Shown here piece after piece: positions 1 to 7,838 of a stretch of DNA of 64,000 nucleotides (position 1 is its first letter; every line of letters begins with the position of its first letter). The stretch lies in contig NZ_LXIE01000010.1 of assembly GCF_001641085.1 (NCBI RefSeq), forward strand, positions 86,659 to 150,658, read 5' to 3'. The notes beneath the pieces were generated by a model. The model was not told the DNA's origin and did not search any database. It saw only the letters and a list, made by a program, of their open reading frames with translations. The position numbers and the translations under genes are program-made. This stretch comes from Aequorivita soesokkakensis (GTDB lineage Bacteria; Bacteroidota; Bacteroidia; Flavobacteriales; Flavobacteriaceae).

Positions 1-272
1 ATTCCGCAGCAAAGGGAGCGGTTATTGGTGCTACAAAAGCATTGGCGCAAGAAGTTGCTAAAAGAAACATTACGGTAAACGCAGTTGCACCTGGATTTAT
101 TAAAAGTGATATGACCGCTGAACTTGACGAAAAAGAACTTAAGAAAATGATACCAGCCAACCGTTTTGGAGAGGCAGAAGAAGTGGCGCATATTGTTAGC
201 TTTTTAGCGTCTTCAAAGGCATCGTATATTACTGGGGAAGTGATTAATATTAATGGAGGAATTTATTCCTAA
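1..272 (+). CDS. 3-oxoacyl-ACP reductase (FabG-like), C-terminal part
   Basis: This is the C-terminal third of a short-chain dehydrogenase/reductase that would reduce 3-ketoacyl-ACP with NAD(P)H during polyene chain extension. The reading frame is open from the first base. The first visible residues are [17 protein letters not shown], and bases 1-2 (at) fit the end of a Tyr codon, so the window appears to begin inside the catalytic Tyr of the YxxxK motif. The usual FabG end is visible: [13 protein letters not shown], then a SYITGE segment and a final NGGIYS. It sits 12 bases before a ketosynthase in the same direction, so it is probably a dedicated ketoreductase of the pigment cluster and not the housekeeping FabG. 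The N-terminal NAD(P) site is outside the window. Confidence 0.92.
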   Translation, partial: SAAKGAVIGATKALAQEVAKRNITVNAVAPGFIKSDMTAELDEKELKKMIPANRFGEAEEVAHIVSFLASSKASYITGEVININGGIYS

Positions 273-284
273 AATGAAGGAGAA

Positions 285-1505
285 GTGAGAAGAGTAGTAA
301 TAACTGGAATGGGCATTTATTCCTGCATCGGCAAAAACCTGCAGGAAGTAAAGCAATCGCTTTATGAAGGAAAATCTGGAATTATTTGTGATGGAAAACG
401 AAAGGATTTTGGTTACCGTTCCTGTTTAACCGGCTGGGTGGAAGAACCTAATTTGAAAGAACAACTTTCGCGCCGTGAGCGTGTAAGCCTCGGAGAAGAG
501 GGCGCTTATGCCTACGCCGCAACTATTGAAGCCTTGAAAAACGCTAAAATAGACCAACAATTTCTCGACGAAAATGAAGTGGGAATACTCTACGGAAACG
601 ATAGCACCGCAAAATCGGTCATTGAATCTGTAGATAAAATCCGTGAAAAGAAGGATACAACCCTAGTGGGTTCGGGCGCAATTTTCAAGGCGATGAACTC
701 TTCCGTTACCATGAACCTTTCCACCATTTTTAAATTGCGAGGCATAAATTTCACCATAAGTGCAGCCTGTGCCAGCGGTTCACATTCCATCGGGATGGCC
801 TATTTCCTTATAAAAAATGGCTTGCAGGATTGTATTATTTCTGGTGGAGCCCAAGAGATTAATGAACTGGCAATGGGCAGTTTTGACGGGCTCGGCGTTT
901 TTTCAACACAGGCAGACCCTGTAAAAGCATGCCGCCCATTCGATAAAGACCGCGATGGTTTAGTGCCCAGCGGTGGCGCGGCAACTTTAATTATAGAGAG
1001 TTACGAAAGCGCTGTAAAAAGAGGCGCGCCAATTTTGGGCGAAATTATTGGTTACGGTTTTTCTTCAAACGGCGACCATATTTCAACGCCAAACGTGGAT
1101 GGCCCTGCCCGAGCGATGAAAATGGCTTTGGAACAGGCAAATATCCAAGCTTCGGAAATTGATTACGTAAATGCACACGCAACTTCAACACCAGTTGGCG
1201 ACGCAAATGAGGCGCTCGCAATTACGGATGTTTTTGGGGAAAACGGACCTTACGTAAGCTCTACAAAATCTATGACAGGCCACGAATGTTGGATGGCAGG
1301 CGCGAGCGAGGTTATTTATTCCATGCTAATGATGGAACACTCCTTCATAGCGCCAAATATCAATCTTGAAACGCCAGATGAGGCAGCTTCAAAATTAAAC
1401 CTTGTTAACAAAACGTTAAATAGAAAAATTGATGTATTTTTGTCCAATTCTTTCGGGTTTGGGGGAACCAATTCCGCATTGATAATTAAAAAATGCACAC
1501 ATTAG
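285..1505 (+). CDS. beta-ketoacyl-ACP synthase (KAS II/FabF type)
   Basis: This 406-residue FabF-like condensing enzyme would join malonyl-ACP to a growing acyl or aryl-polyene chain. The catalytic residues are Cys162 (AACASGSHS), His298 (NAHATSTP) and His333 (TGHECW), so it should be active. I chose the GTG at 285 because it gives the normal ketosynthase start (RRVVITGMG) and is preceded by AAGGAGA at 276-282. The only nearby upstream ATG, at 274, opens a four-codon dead end. It follows a fabG and precedes an ACP, the usual grouping in aryl-polyene and flexirubin loci. The product specificity is inferred from context. Confidence 0.93.
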   Translation: MRRVVITGMGIYSCIGKNLQEVKQSLYEGKSGIICDGKRKDFGYRSCLTGWVEEPNLKEQLSRRERVSLGEEGAYAYAATIEALKNAKIDQQFLDENEVGILYGNDSTAKSVIESVDKIREKKDTTLVGSGAIFKAMNSSVTMNLSTIFKLRGINFTISAACASGSHSIGMAYFLIKNGLQDCIISGGAQEINELAMGSFDGLGVFSTQADPVKACRPFDKDRDGLVPSGGAATLIIESYESAVKRGAPILGEIIGYGFSSNGDHISTPNVDGPARAMKMALEQANIQASEIDYVNAHATSTPVGDANEALAITDVFGENGPYVSSTKSMTGHECWMAGASEVIYSMLMMEHSFIAPNINLETPDEAASKLNLVNKTLNRKIDVFLSNSFGFGGTNSALIIKKCTH

Positions 1506-1507
1506 AA

Positions 1508-1750
1508 ATGAATAAAGAAGTTATAGTTGAGAAGATAAACTACTTTTTGGTAGATGAGTTTGAGGTAGAGACCGAAGACATTGAACCAAGAGCCAACCTA
1601 AAGGAAACTTTGGAGCTGGACAGCTTGGATTTTGTGGATTTGGTAGTTGCCATTGAGGCCAATTTTGGCGTGAAATTGACTGGTGAGGATTTCCTTAATG
1701 TTATTACACTTCAAGATTTTTACGACCTGATTGAAACAAAAATCAGCTGA
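1508..1750 (+). CDS. acyl carrier protein (first of two in the cluster)
   Basis: This small acidic protein of 80 residues carries the LELDSLDF motif with Ser39 as the likely phosphopantetheine attachment site. The chain would be tethered here while it is extended, reduced and dehydrated. The ATG at 1508, two bases after the ketosynthase stop, is preferred. An upstream in-frame ATG at 1493 would add five residues and overlap the ketosynthase. Its position next to a ketosynthase and an acyltransferase suggests a dedicated pigment-pathway carrier. Confidence 0.93.
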   Translation: MNKEVIVEKINYFLVDEFEVETEDIEPRANLKETLELDSLDFVDLVVAIEANFGVKLTGEDFLNVITLQDFYDLIETKIS

Positions 1751-1768
1751 AATTTGCAATAACTATTT

Positions 1769-2650
1769 ATGGCGGGCGAGTGGGAAGGCAAAAGCAAAGG
1801 AACCGTTTTAGGGTATAAAATCTTTATATTTTTTATCAGAAAATTAGGTGTTCGCGCTGCATACGGCCTGCTTTACTTCGTTGCTCTTTATTACGTATTC
1901 TTCGCCGGAAAAAGCACCCGATCCATATTTTACTACTTTCGTAAAAGACTGAAATATTCTTGGACTAAGAGTGTTTTCAGCATTTATAAAAGTTATTATG
2001 TTTTTGGCAAGACCATTATTGACAAGGCCGCAATCTCCTCTGGCCTGCAAAACAGATTTACCCATGAATGTGACGGAGTCGAAAATATTATAGAGCTTCT
2101 CGACAAAAAGCAAGGGGGCATTATGATAAGTGCCCACGTGGGCAATTTTGAAATTGCCGAATTCTTTTTTGAGGAAATTGATACCCGTTCGCAAATAAGC
2201 CTTGTAACCACCGATGCCGAACATCAGAACATCAAGGAATATATGGAAAAAGTAACCCTGCGTTCCAATGTAAAGTTTATCTTGGTGAAAGACGATATGT
2301 CGCATATTTTTGAAATAAACAATGCGCTCAGCAATGGCGAGTTGGTCTGTTTTACAGGCGATAGATATATGAAAGGCCAAAAAGTATTGACTGAATCGTT
2401 GATGGGAAAAGAAGCAAATTTTCCCGCCGGCCCATTTTTGTTGGCCAGTAGGCTGAACGTGCCGGTTTTGTTCGTTTATGTAATGAAGGAAACCAACAAA
2501 CATTATCATTTGTATGCCCGTCAAGCAGAAGTAAAAAATCGCGATGCGCAAGGTTTATTAAAAAAATACACACAAAGCGTTGAGTGGATGCTGAAAAAAT
2601 ATCCGTTGCAGTGGTTCAACTATTTTGATTTTTGGGAAACGGACGATTAA
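1769..2650 (+). CDS. LpxL/HtrB-like acyltransferase
   Basis: This 293-residue membrane-associated protein belongs to the lysophospholipid/lipid A acyltransferase family. The HX4E catalytic motif is H123-VGNF-E128 (ISAHVGNFEIA). Further family signs are GDRYM, a NFPAGPF segment and a hydrophobic stretch near residues 30-47. In flexirubin and aryl-polyene loci such enzymes are thought to move ACP-bound acyl chains to an envelope acceptor; the actual acceptor cannot be read from the sequence. It lies between an ACP gene and darA, with a 3-base gap to darA. It is unlikely to be the lipid A enzyme itself given this context. Confidence 0.85.
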   Translation: MAGEWEGKSKGTVLGYKIFIFFIRKLGVRAAYGLLYFVALYYVFFAGKSTRSIFYYFRKRLKYSWTKSVFSIYKSYYVFGKTIIDKAAISSGLQNRFTHECDGVENIIELLDKKQGGIMISAHVGNFEIAEFFFEEIDTRSQISLVTTDAEHQNIKEYMEKVTLRSNVKFILVKDDMSHIFEINNALSNGELVCFTGDRYMKGQKVLTESLMGKEANFPAGPFLLASRLNVPVLFVYVMKETNKHYHLYARQAEVKNRDAQGLLKKYTQSVEWMLKKYPLQWFNYFDFWETDD

Positions 2651-2653
2651 GAA

Positions 2654-3571
2654 ATGAAGGAAGTATTAATAATATATTATTCACAAACAGGGCAACTTTT
2701 TGATATTCTGAAGAATATTGCTTCAACGATTTCAGTTGAAAAAGTTAACATATCCTATTGCGAAATACTTCCGAAGAAAAAATTTCCCTTTCCGTGGAAA
2801 CTGGAAGAATTTTACGGTGCTTTCCCTGAAACCTTTCTCCAAATACCAACACCTTTGGAAGCGATTCCATCAGAAATTCTTCAGAAAAAATACGACTTGG
2901 TTATTTTGGGTTACACTACTTGGTATTTAACGCCTTCCATCCCAATCAATTCATTTTTGAAATCTGAAGAGGCAAAATTATTGCTCGCAAATACGCCCGT
3001 GATAACCGTTTCCGCAAGCCGAAATATGTGGATAATGGCGCAGGAAAAAGTGAAGAAATTATTGGTTGCGAACAACGCGAAATTGGTTGGGAATATCGCT
3101 TTGGTTGATAGAAACATGAATCATATAAGCGTAATCACAATTGTACATTGGTTGATGGGTGGCAAAAAAACTAAAATGCTTGGTATTTTTCCAAAACCGG
3201 GAGTTTCGGACAAAGACATTGATGCAGCCTCCCGTTTTGGAGTTCCCATTAAAGAAGCTTTGCTTCAAAATGAATATTCAAATTTGCAACAAAATCTTTT
3301 GGAAGTTGGGGCCGTAAAAATTGACCCATCACTAATAGCCACCGATATTCGCGGAAATGTTGTTTTCACAAAATGGGCAAACTATTTAATCAAAAAAGAG
3401 GGCGAAGAAAGAAAGAAATGGCTCGTTTATTTTAAATATTATTTGTTATTTGCAATATGGCTAATAGCGCCAATAGTATTTATTGTATTTTTGCTCACTT
3501 ATATCCCAATGTATCGAAAAATACAGCGAGATAAAGCCTATTATTCATCAGTTGCATTAAAGCAGGATTAA
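2654..3571 (+). CDS. darA: dialkylresorcinol biosynthesis protein DarA (flavodoxin-like aromatase)
   Basis: This protein of 305 residues has a flavodoxin-like N-terminus (VLIIYYSQTGQLFDI, about residues 4-18) that resembles an FMN phosphate-binding loop, and one strong C-terminal transmembrane segment at about 265-288. Together with the KAS III-like gene that overlaps it (TAATG junction at 3569-3573) this matches the darA-darB pair of dialkylresorcinol and flexirubin loci. DarB condenses two fatty acyl precursors into a cyclohexanedione and DarA aromatises it to the resorcinol. The flavodoxin-like look is consistent with oxidative aromatisation, but that mechanism is inference. Recognition rests on the fold signature plus gene order. 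Confidence 0.82.
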   Translation: MKEVLIIYYSQTGQLFDILKNIASTISVEKVNISYCEILPKKKFPFPWKLEEFYGAFPETFLQIPTPLEAIPSEILQKKYDLVILGYTTWYLTPSIPINSFLKSEEAKLLLANTPVITVSASRNMWIMAQEKVKKLLVANNAKLVGNIALVDRNMNHISVITIVHWLMGGKKTKMLGIFPKPGVSDKDIDAASRFGVPIKEALLQNEYSNLQQNLLEVGAVKIDPSLIATDIRGNVVFTKWANYLIKKEGEERKKWLVYFKYYLLFAIWLIAPIVFIVFLLTYIPMYRKIQRDKAYYSSVALKQD

Positions 3572-4704
3572 TGAAGAACGTATATATTACAAGGATTGCG
3601 AAGTTTTTGCCCAATGAGCCTGTAGAGAATGAGGCGATGGAGGAAAAACTTGGGGTTATTAATGGAAAAACCTCAAAAGCCCGCCGCATTATCCTTCGGA
3701 ACAACCAAATAAAAACACGTTATTACGCCATCGACAAAGATGGAAACGTAACCCATAACAACGCACAGCTTGCCGCAAAAGCGGTTGAAGCTTTGTGTGA
3801 TGAAACTTTCAACAAAAACGATATTGAATTATTGTCTTGTGGCACCTCCAGCCCAGACCAGATTTTACCGAGCCACGCAGCTATGGTACATGGGTTTTTA
3901 AAGAACGGAAACCTTGAAGTAAATTCCCCGTCCGGTGCGTGTTGCAGTGGAATGAATGCTTTGAAATATGGCTACATGGCCATAAAATCTGGACAAGTGA
4001 GTAATGCAGTTTGCACAGGTTCTGAACGTACTTCTTCTTGGATGAAAGCTGATATTTTTGAGGATGAGGTAGCACATTTACAAGAAATTGAGGAACACCC
4101 AATTCTAGCTTTCAACAAAGAATTTTTACGTTGGATGTTGTCTGACGGCGCTGGCGCAATGCTTTTAGAAAGTGAACCAAAGGGAGAATCACCATTGAAA
4201 ATTGAATGGATGGAAGGCTACAGTTACGCCTTTGAACTCGATACGTGTATGTATGCCGGTGGCGACAAACTTGATGATGGCAGCCTAAAACCTTGGAGCG
4301 AATATCCCGCAGATGTTTGGGGGAAAAAATCACTTTTTGCGATGAAGCAAGATGTGAAATTGTTGGGTGAAAACATCCTTCAAAAAGGGGTTGCAAGTAT
4401 GAAGCTTGCAATGGAAAAACACAACATTACCGAAGACGATATTGATTATTACCTGCCCCATATTTCTTCCTATTATTTCAAGGAAAATCTTTACAACGAA
4501 ATTGAGCGTCAAGGCCTGCATTTACCTTGGGAAAAATGGTTTTTGAACCTTCAAAAAGTTGGGAATGTTGGCGCGGGTTCCATCTATCTTATGTTGGAGG
4601 AATTGGTGCATTCCGGAAAACTTAAAAAGGGTGATAAAATATTTCTGCAAGTACCCGAAAGTGCGCGTTTTGCATATTCTTACGCCTATTTAACGGTTGT
4701 TTAA
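3571..4704 (+). CDS. darB: dialkylresorcinol ketosynthase DarB (KAS III-like)
   Basis: This 377-residue protein of the FabH/thiolase fold is expected to condense and cyclise two beta-oxoacyl or acyl intermediates to the dialkylresorcinol skeleton, the alcohol part of flexirubin. A KAS III triad is visible: Cys125 (GACCSG), His297 (YYLPHISS) and Asn332 (VGNVGAGS). Its start overlaps the darA stop by one base, and it ends directly against the next start (TAAATG), so translation is probably coupled. Other KAS III-fold roles such as FabH priming are possible, but pairing with darA makes DarB the best call. Confidence 0.88.
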   Translation: MKNVYITRIAKFLPNEPVENEAMEEKLGVINGKTSKARRIILRNNQIKTRYYAIDKDGNVTHNNAQLAAKAVEALCDETFNKNDIELLSCGTSSPDQILPSHAAMVHGFLKNGNLEVNSPSGACCSGMNALKYGYMAIKSGQVSNAVCTGSERTSSWMKADIFEDEVAHLQEIEEHPILAFNKEFLRWMLSDGAGAMLLESEPKGESPLKIEWMEGYSYAFELDTCMYAGGDKLDDGSLKPWSEYPADVWGKKSLFAMKQDVKLLGENILQKGVASMKLAMEKHNITEDDIDYYLPHISSYYFKENLYNEIERQGLHLPWEKWFLNLQKVGNVGAGSIYLMLEELVHSGKLKKGDKIFLQVPESARFAYSYAYLTVV

Positions 4705-5142
4705 ATGAACAGTTTCACCGAAAAAATAACGGACAAAGATTTCATCGGAAAATTGATTCCACAGAAAGCGCCGTTTGTGATGGTGGATAAACTGCTTCAT
4801 TTTGAAGAAAAAAAAGTGATTGCTGGATTGACTATTTCCGAAGAAAACATTTTTACACAAAACAATAAATTTACCGCTCCAGGCTTGATTGAGCATATGG
4901 CGCAGACCGTGGCACTTTACACGGGCTACCAATTTTTTCTGAAGAAAGAAGATGCACCTACTGGGTACATTGGCGCCATAAAAAAAGCTGAAATTTTCGA
5001 ACTCCCTTCCGTTGGAAATGAACTGAAAACCACGGTAAATGTGCTGCATGATATAATGGGCGTAACTTTGGTAACTGCCGAAACCGAATTTGATGGAAAA
5101 GTAATCGCATCCAGTGAAATGAAAACCGTGTTGGCAAGCTGA
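4705..5142 (+). CDS. hotdog-fold 3-hydroxyacyl-ACP dehydratase, ApeP-like (first)
   Basis: This 145-residue hotdog protein resembles the FabZ/ApeP-like dehydratases of aryl-polyene clusters. It has a FabZ-like entry (LIPQKAPFVMVDKL, residues 17-30) and the central helix APGLIEHMAQTVA, with Glu63 and His64 as candidate polar catalytic residues. The expected reaction is removal of water from 3-hydroxyacyl-ACP, which builds the conjugated double bonds of the polyene. It starts immediately after the darB stop and overlaps the next dehydratase-like gene by one base (TGATG). The two neighbours may form a heterodimer; that is inference. Confidence 0.82.
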   Translation: MNSFTEKITDKDFIGKLIPQKAPFVMVDKLLHFEEKKVIAGLTISEENIFTQNNKFTAPGLIEHMAQTVALYTGYQFFLKKEDAPTGYIGAIKKAEIFELPSVGNELKTTVNVLHDIMGVTLVTAETEFDGKVIASSEMKTVLAS

Positions 5143-5600
5143 TGAAAGCAATGGATGTTTCAAGTTTAGATATTTCCAACTTTCTACCACATCGCGACCC
5201 GATGCTGATGGTCACTTCGGTAATGGAAATTGACGAAAATTCAGTTTCTACCCAATTTTATATTTCAGAGGATTGTGTTTTTTTGAAAGAGGGAAAACTC
5301 TCTGAAACCGGGCTGATTGAAAATGCCGCCCAAGCTGCTTCAGGAATTGTGGGGCAAACTTTTTTTGAAAAAGACGATTTGGAAGGAACTGGCAACAAAC
5401 TGGTTGGTTACATAAGCGCCATCAAAAAAGTTGAGATTTTTCAACTTCCAAAAGTTGGCGAAACGATTGTTACAAAGGCAAAACTTCTTTCAAGATTCGA
5501 CACAGGCGAAATGACAATGTGCAGCCTAGAAGCCCACACATTTCTTGCTGAAAAATTAATTGTATCTTCTACCATGAATTTTTTAATCCATGAAGTCTGA
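5142..5600 (+). CDS. hotdog-fold 3-hydroxyacyl-ACP dehydratase-like protein (second)
   Basis: This 152-residue paralogue of the preceding protein has the FabZ-like motif FLPHRDPMLMV (residues 14-24) and a central helix GLIENAAQAASG, where the neighbour's Glu-His is Glu-Asn. A shared segment, GYISAIKKVEIFQLP, matches GYIGAIKKAEIFELP in the neighbour, so the pair probably arose by tandem duplication. It may be the active partner, a structural partner, or have a different chain-length preference. A one-base overlap with the upstream gene and a 2-base gap downstream place it firmly in the operon. Confidence 0.8.
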   Translation: MKAMDVSSLDISNFLPHRDPMLMVTSVMEIDENSVSTQFYISEDCVFLKEGKLSETGLIENAAQAASGIVGQTFFEKDDLEGTGNKLVGYISAIKKVEIFQLPKVGETIVTKAKLLSRFDTGEMTMCSLEAHTFLAEKLIVSSTMNFLIHEV

Positions 5601-5602
5601 TT

Positions 5603-6001
5603 ATGAAGAAAAAGGAAGTACCACAGGACAAAAGCAATCTGGAATCCGCAAATTTCCGCGAACTCTGTTATGCGGTTGATGAAAATGGCGAATACACTAC
5701 AGAAAACAGCACAGGCTGGGAACCAAAAACCGTAGCATTAAACAATGCAATCGAGGAAATAAAAGAGCGCATTCAAGACGCAAAAGACCGTGTAATTGCT
5801 GGCGAAACAAGCCCCATAGAATATTATATGGAGCTTCACAAAATGGATGTTGGCATTTTGGCCAGCTACGTTGGCTTTTGGCAATGGAAGGTAAAACGCC
5901 ACTTTAAGCCTTCAGTTTTTAAAAAATTGAGCGAGAAAACTTTGAATAAATATGCTGATGCGTTTGATATTTCAGTTGAAGAGCTGAAGTCGATTAGTTG
6001 A
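5603..6001 (+). CDS. conserved-type hypothetical protein next to the BtrH-like gene
   Basis: I do not recognise a family for this 132-residue soluble protein. It has no signal peptide and no membrane segment. Visible features are an N-terminal stretch rich in Asp, Glu and Asn, a predicted helix around residues 48-65 (AIEEIKERIQDAKDRVI), an aromatic centre (ASYVGFWQWKVKRHFKP, about 92-108) and a helical C-terminus (NKYADAFDISVEELKSI). The end has the feel of a small helix-turn-helix or adaptor domain, but no DNA-binding motif is clear. It sits between the dehydratase pair and the BtrH-like gene, so a role in ACP handling or as partner of the BtrH-like enzyme is possible. Confidence 0.75.
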   Translation: MKKKEVPQDKSNLESANFRELCYAVDENGEYTTENSTGWEPKTVALNNAIEEIKERIQDAKDRVIAGETSPIEYYMELHKMDVGILASYVGFWQWKVKRHFKPSVFKKLSEKTLNKYADAFDISVEELKSIS

Positions 6002-6067
6002 GGAGTCAATGAGTTTAAAAAAAGCAATAGCATCCACAGTATCAATAGTGACAATACTATCAACAGA

Positions 6068-7063
6068 ATGGAAATAGACTTTACACATCATCAATCAGCC
6101 CATTGCGAAAACGGAGTGGTCTCAAACCTGATGAAACACAACGGTTTTAGCGTTAGCGAACCAATGGTTTTTGGTATTGGCAGCGGTTTGTTGTTTTGTT
6201 ATATTCCGTTGTTGAAAGTGAATCACGCGCCCGTAATTACCTATCGCGCCTTGCCTGGACATATTTTTAAAAAGTTTGCAAAGCGAACTGGTGTAAAAAT
6301 GAAACGCGAAAAATTCAGCAATCCGAAAGATGCTAAAGCGCGTTTGGATGAAAATCTTGAAAAAAACAATCCTGTTGGTTTACAAGTCGGCGTTTACAAT
6401 TTGGTTTATTTTCCCGATGAATACCGTTTCCATTTCAACGCCCACAATATGGTGGTTTATGGAAAAGAGGGCAATCGTTATTTAATTAGTGATCCTGTAA
6501 TGGAAGATGTAACTTCCCTTTCCGAAAAGGAACTGGAAAAAGTACGTTTTGCAAAAGGAGCCTTCGCACCTAAAGGACATATGTATTATCCGATTTCCTT
6601 TCCCGAAAAATTGGAACTTGAAACAGCAATCGTAAAAGGAATTAAAGATACTTGTAAAGCCATGCTTGCGCCAGTTTCGTTTGTGGGCGTAAAAGGAATT
6701 CACAAAATCGCTGGTTTAATCAGAAAATGGCCAAAGAAAAAAGGTATTAAAACTGCAAACCATTATTTAGGACAAGTAGTGCGGATGCAAGAAGAAATAG
6801 GAACTGGCGGTGGCGGCTTCCGTTATATTTATGCGGCATTTTTACAGGAAGCCGGAAAACTTTTAGGCAATGAAAACTTAATTGAACTTTCAAAAGAAAT
6901 GACCGAGATTGGCGATTTATGGCGCGATTTTGCACTTGAGGCTTCCCGAATCTACAAAAACCGAAGCGCGCAAACTGACAGCTATAATAAAGTCGCTGAC
7001 CAATTGGATAATATTGCCGATTTGGAAAAGGTGTTTTTTAAGAAATTAAAGAAATCGATATAA
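6068..7063 (+). CDS. BtrH-like (butirosin biosynthesis protein H) papain-fold acyltransferase
   Basis: This 331-residue protein resembles the BtrH N-terminal family followed by a helical DUF4872-type domain. BtrH moves an acyl group from an acyl carrier protein to a small-molecule acceptor. Candidate papain-like residues are Cys13 (HQSAHCENG), His126 (FNAHNMVVYG) and Asp142 (YLISDPV). The C-terminal half (about 180-331) is alpha-helical. In a cluster that makes an ACP-bound aryl-polyene acid and a dialkylresorcinol alcohol, an ACP-dependent acyltransferase of this type is a natural candidate for a bond-forming or off-loading step; this role is inference. It is preceded by a 66-base gap and followed by a G/C-rich hairpin element before an ABC transporter. 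Confidence 0.75.
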   Translation: MEIDFTHHQSAHCENGVVSNLMKHNGFSVSEPMVFGIGSGLLFCYIPLLKVNHAPVITYRALPGHIFKKFAKRTGVKMKREKFSNPKDAKARLDENLEKNNPVGLQVGVYNLVYFPDEYRFHFNAHNMVVYGKEGNRYLISDPVMEDVTSLSEKELEKVRFAKGAFAPKGHMYYPISFPEKLELETAIVKGIKDTCKAMLAPVSFVGVKGIHKIAGLIRKWPKKKGIKTANHYLGQVVRMQEEIGTGGGGFRYIYAAFLQEAGKLLGNENLIELSKEMTEIGDLWRDFALEASRIYKNRSAQTDSYNKVADQLDNIADLEKVFFKKLKKSI

Positions 7064-7065
7064 AA

Positions 7066-7094
7066 AGTCCCCCTTTGGGGGATTTAGGGGGCTT
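7066..7094 (+). repeat. short G/C-rich hairpin element between operon genes
   Basis: The 31-base gap between the BtrH-like gene and the ABC ATPase is filled by a C5-TTT-G5-ATTTA-G5 pattern. C5 at 7069-7073 can pair with either G5 at 7077-7081 or G5 at 7087-7091, so two alternative hairpins exist. It is far more G/C-rich than its surroundings. From memory, very similar sequences are scattered between genes in many Flavobacteriaceae. No T-run follows, so it is not a classic terminator, although it also overlaps the place where the ribosome binding site for the ATPase would be. Confidence 0.6.
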
Positions 7095-7838
7095 ATGATA
7101 GAAATAAACCAACTTTCAAAAAAATACAAAGGCGCCGAATACTTTTCGGTAAAAAACCTTGATTTGAAAGTTGAAGAAGGCGAAATCTACGGCCTGCTCG
7201 GCCCAAACGGTGCTGGAAAAACCACGCTTATTTCCATGCTCACTTCTTTGCTGAAGCCCACTTCGGGTTCTTTCACGATAAACGGATTGAATTTTAAGGA
7301 ACACAAAAACCAATTGAAACAATTAATTGGGATCGTTCCGCAGGAATACGCACTTTATCCGACACTTACCGCTTTTGAGAATTTAGAATACTTTGGAAGT
7401 ATGTACGGAATTAAAGGCGAAATTTTAAAAAACTCCATTAACGAACATCTGGAAATAATGGGGCTTTCAAAATTCGCAAATAAAAAAACCGATACGTTTT
7501 CCGGTGGAATGAAGCGTCGTGTAAACTTGATTGCCGGAATTCTCCACGAACCAAAAGTGCTTTTTTTGGACGAGCCTACCGTAGGCGTGGACGTGCAATC
7601 TAAAAATGTGATTATTGACCATTTAAAATTGCTGAACAAACAAGGAACCACAATAGTTTACACCTCACACCATTTAAACGAAGCCGAATTTTTCTGCACC
7701 CACGTCGCTATTATTGACCGCGGAGAAATTATTGTAAAAGGAGTTCCTTCACAATTGATAAAAAACCAACCCGAAGCCAAAAATCTTGAAGAAGTATTTT
7801 TGGCAAAAACCGGCAAAGCGCTTCGCGACCATGCATAA
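7095..7838 (+). CDS. ABC transporter ATP-binding protein
   Basis: This 247-residue ABC ATPase has Walker A GPNGAGKT (36-43), the signature FSGGMK (135-140), Walker B LFLDEP (156-161) and the switch His192 (TSHHL). It is the ABC-2/DrrA type, in which one ATPase pairs with one multi-span permease to export lipophilic products. The permease gene overlaps its end by 8 bases. The pair probably exports the pigment or an intermediate across the inner membrane, since flexirubins are found in the outer membrane. Its own start lies directly behind a hairpin element that could reduce or tune its translation. Confidence 0.92.
   Translation: MIEINQLSKKYKGAEYFSVKNLDLKVEEGEIYGLLGPNGAGKTTLISMLTSLLKPTSGSFTINGLNFKEHKNQLKQLIGIVPQEYALYPTLTAFENLEYFGSMYGIKGEILKNSINEHLEIMGLSKFANKKTDTFSGGMKRRVNLIAGILHEPKVLFLDEPTVGVDVQSKNVIIDHLKLLNKQGTTIVYTSHHLNEAEFFCTHVAIIDRGEIIVKGVPSQLIKNQPEAKNLEEVFLAKTGKALRDHA

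Noticed and set aside
1844..2551. Long open frame on the minus strand (235 codons) opposite the LpxL-like gene
   Set aside because: It is fully antisense to a gene with a clear catalytic motif and tight operon spacing, and the translation has no recognisable domain.
6009..6077. 22-codon frame (MSLKKAIASTVSIVTILSTE...) with AGGAG in front, between two cluster genes
   Set aside because: It overlaps the start of the BtrH-like gene, has no similarity I recognise, and short hydrophobic frames arise easily in A/T-rich DNA. It might be a leader for coupling but cannot be supported.
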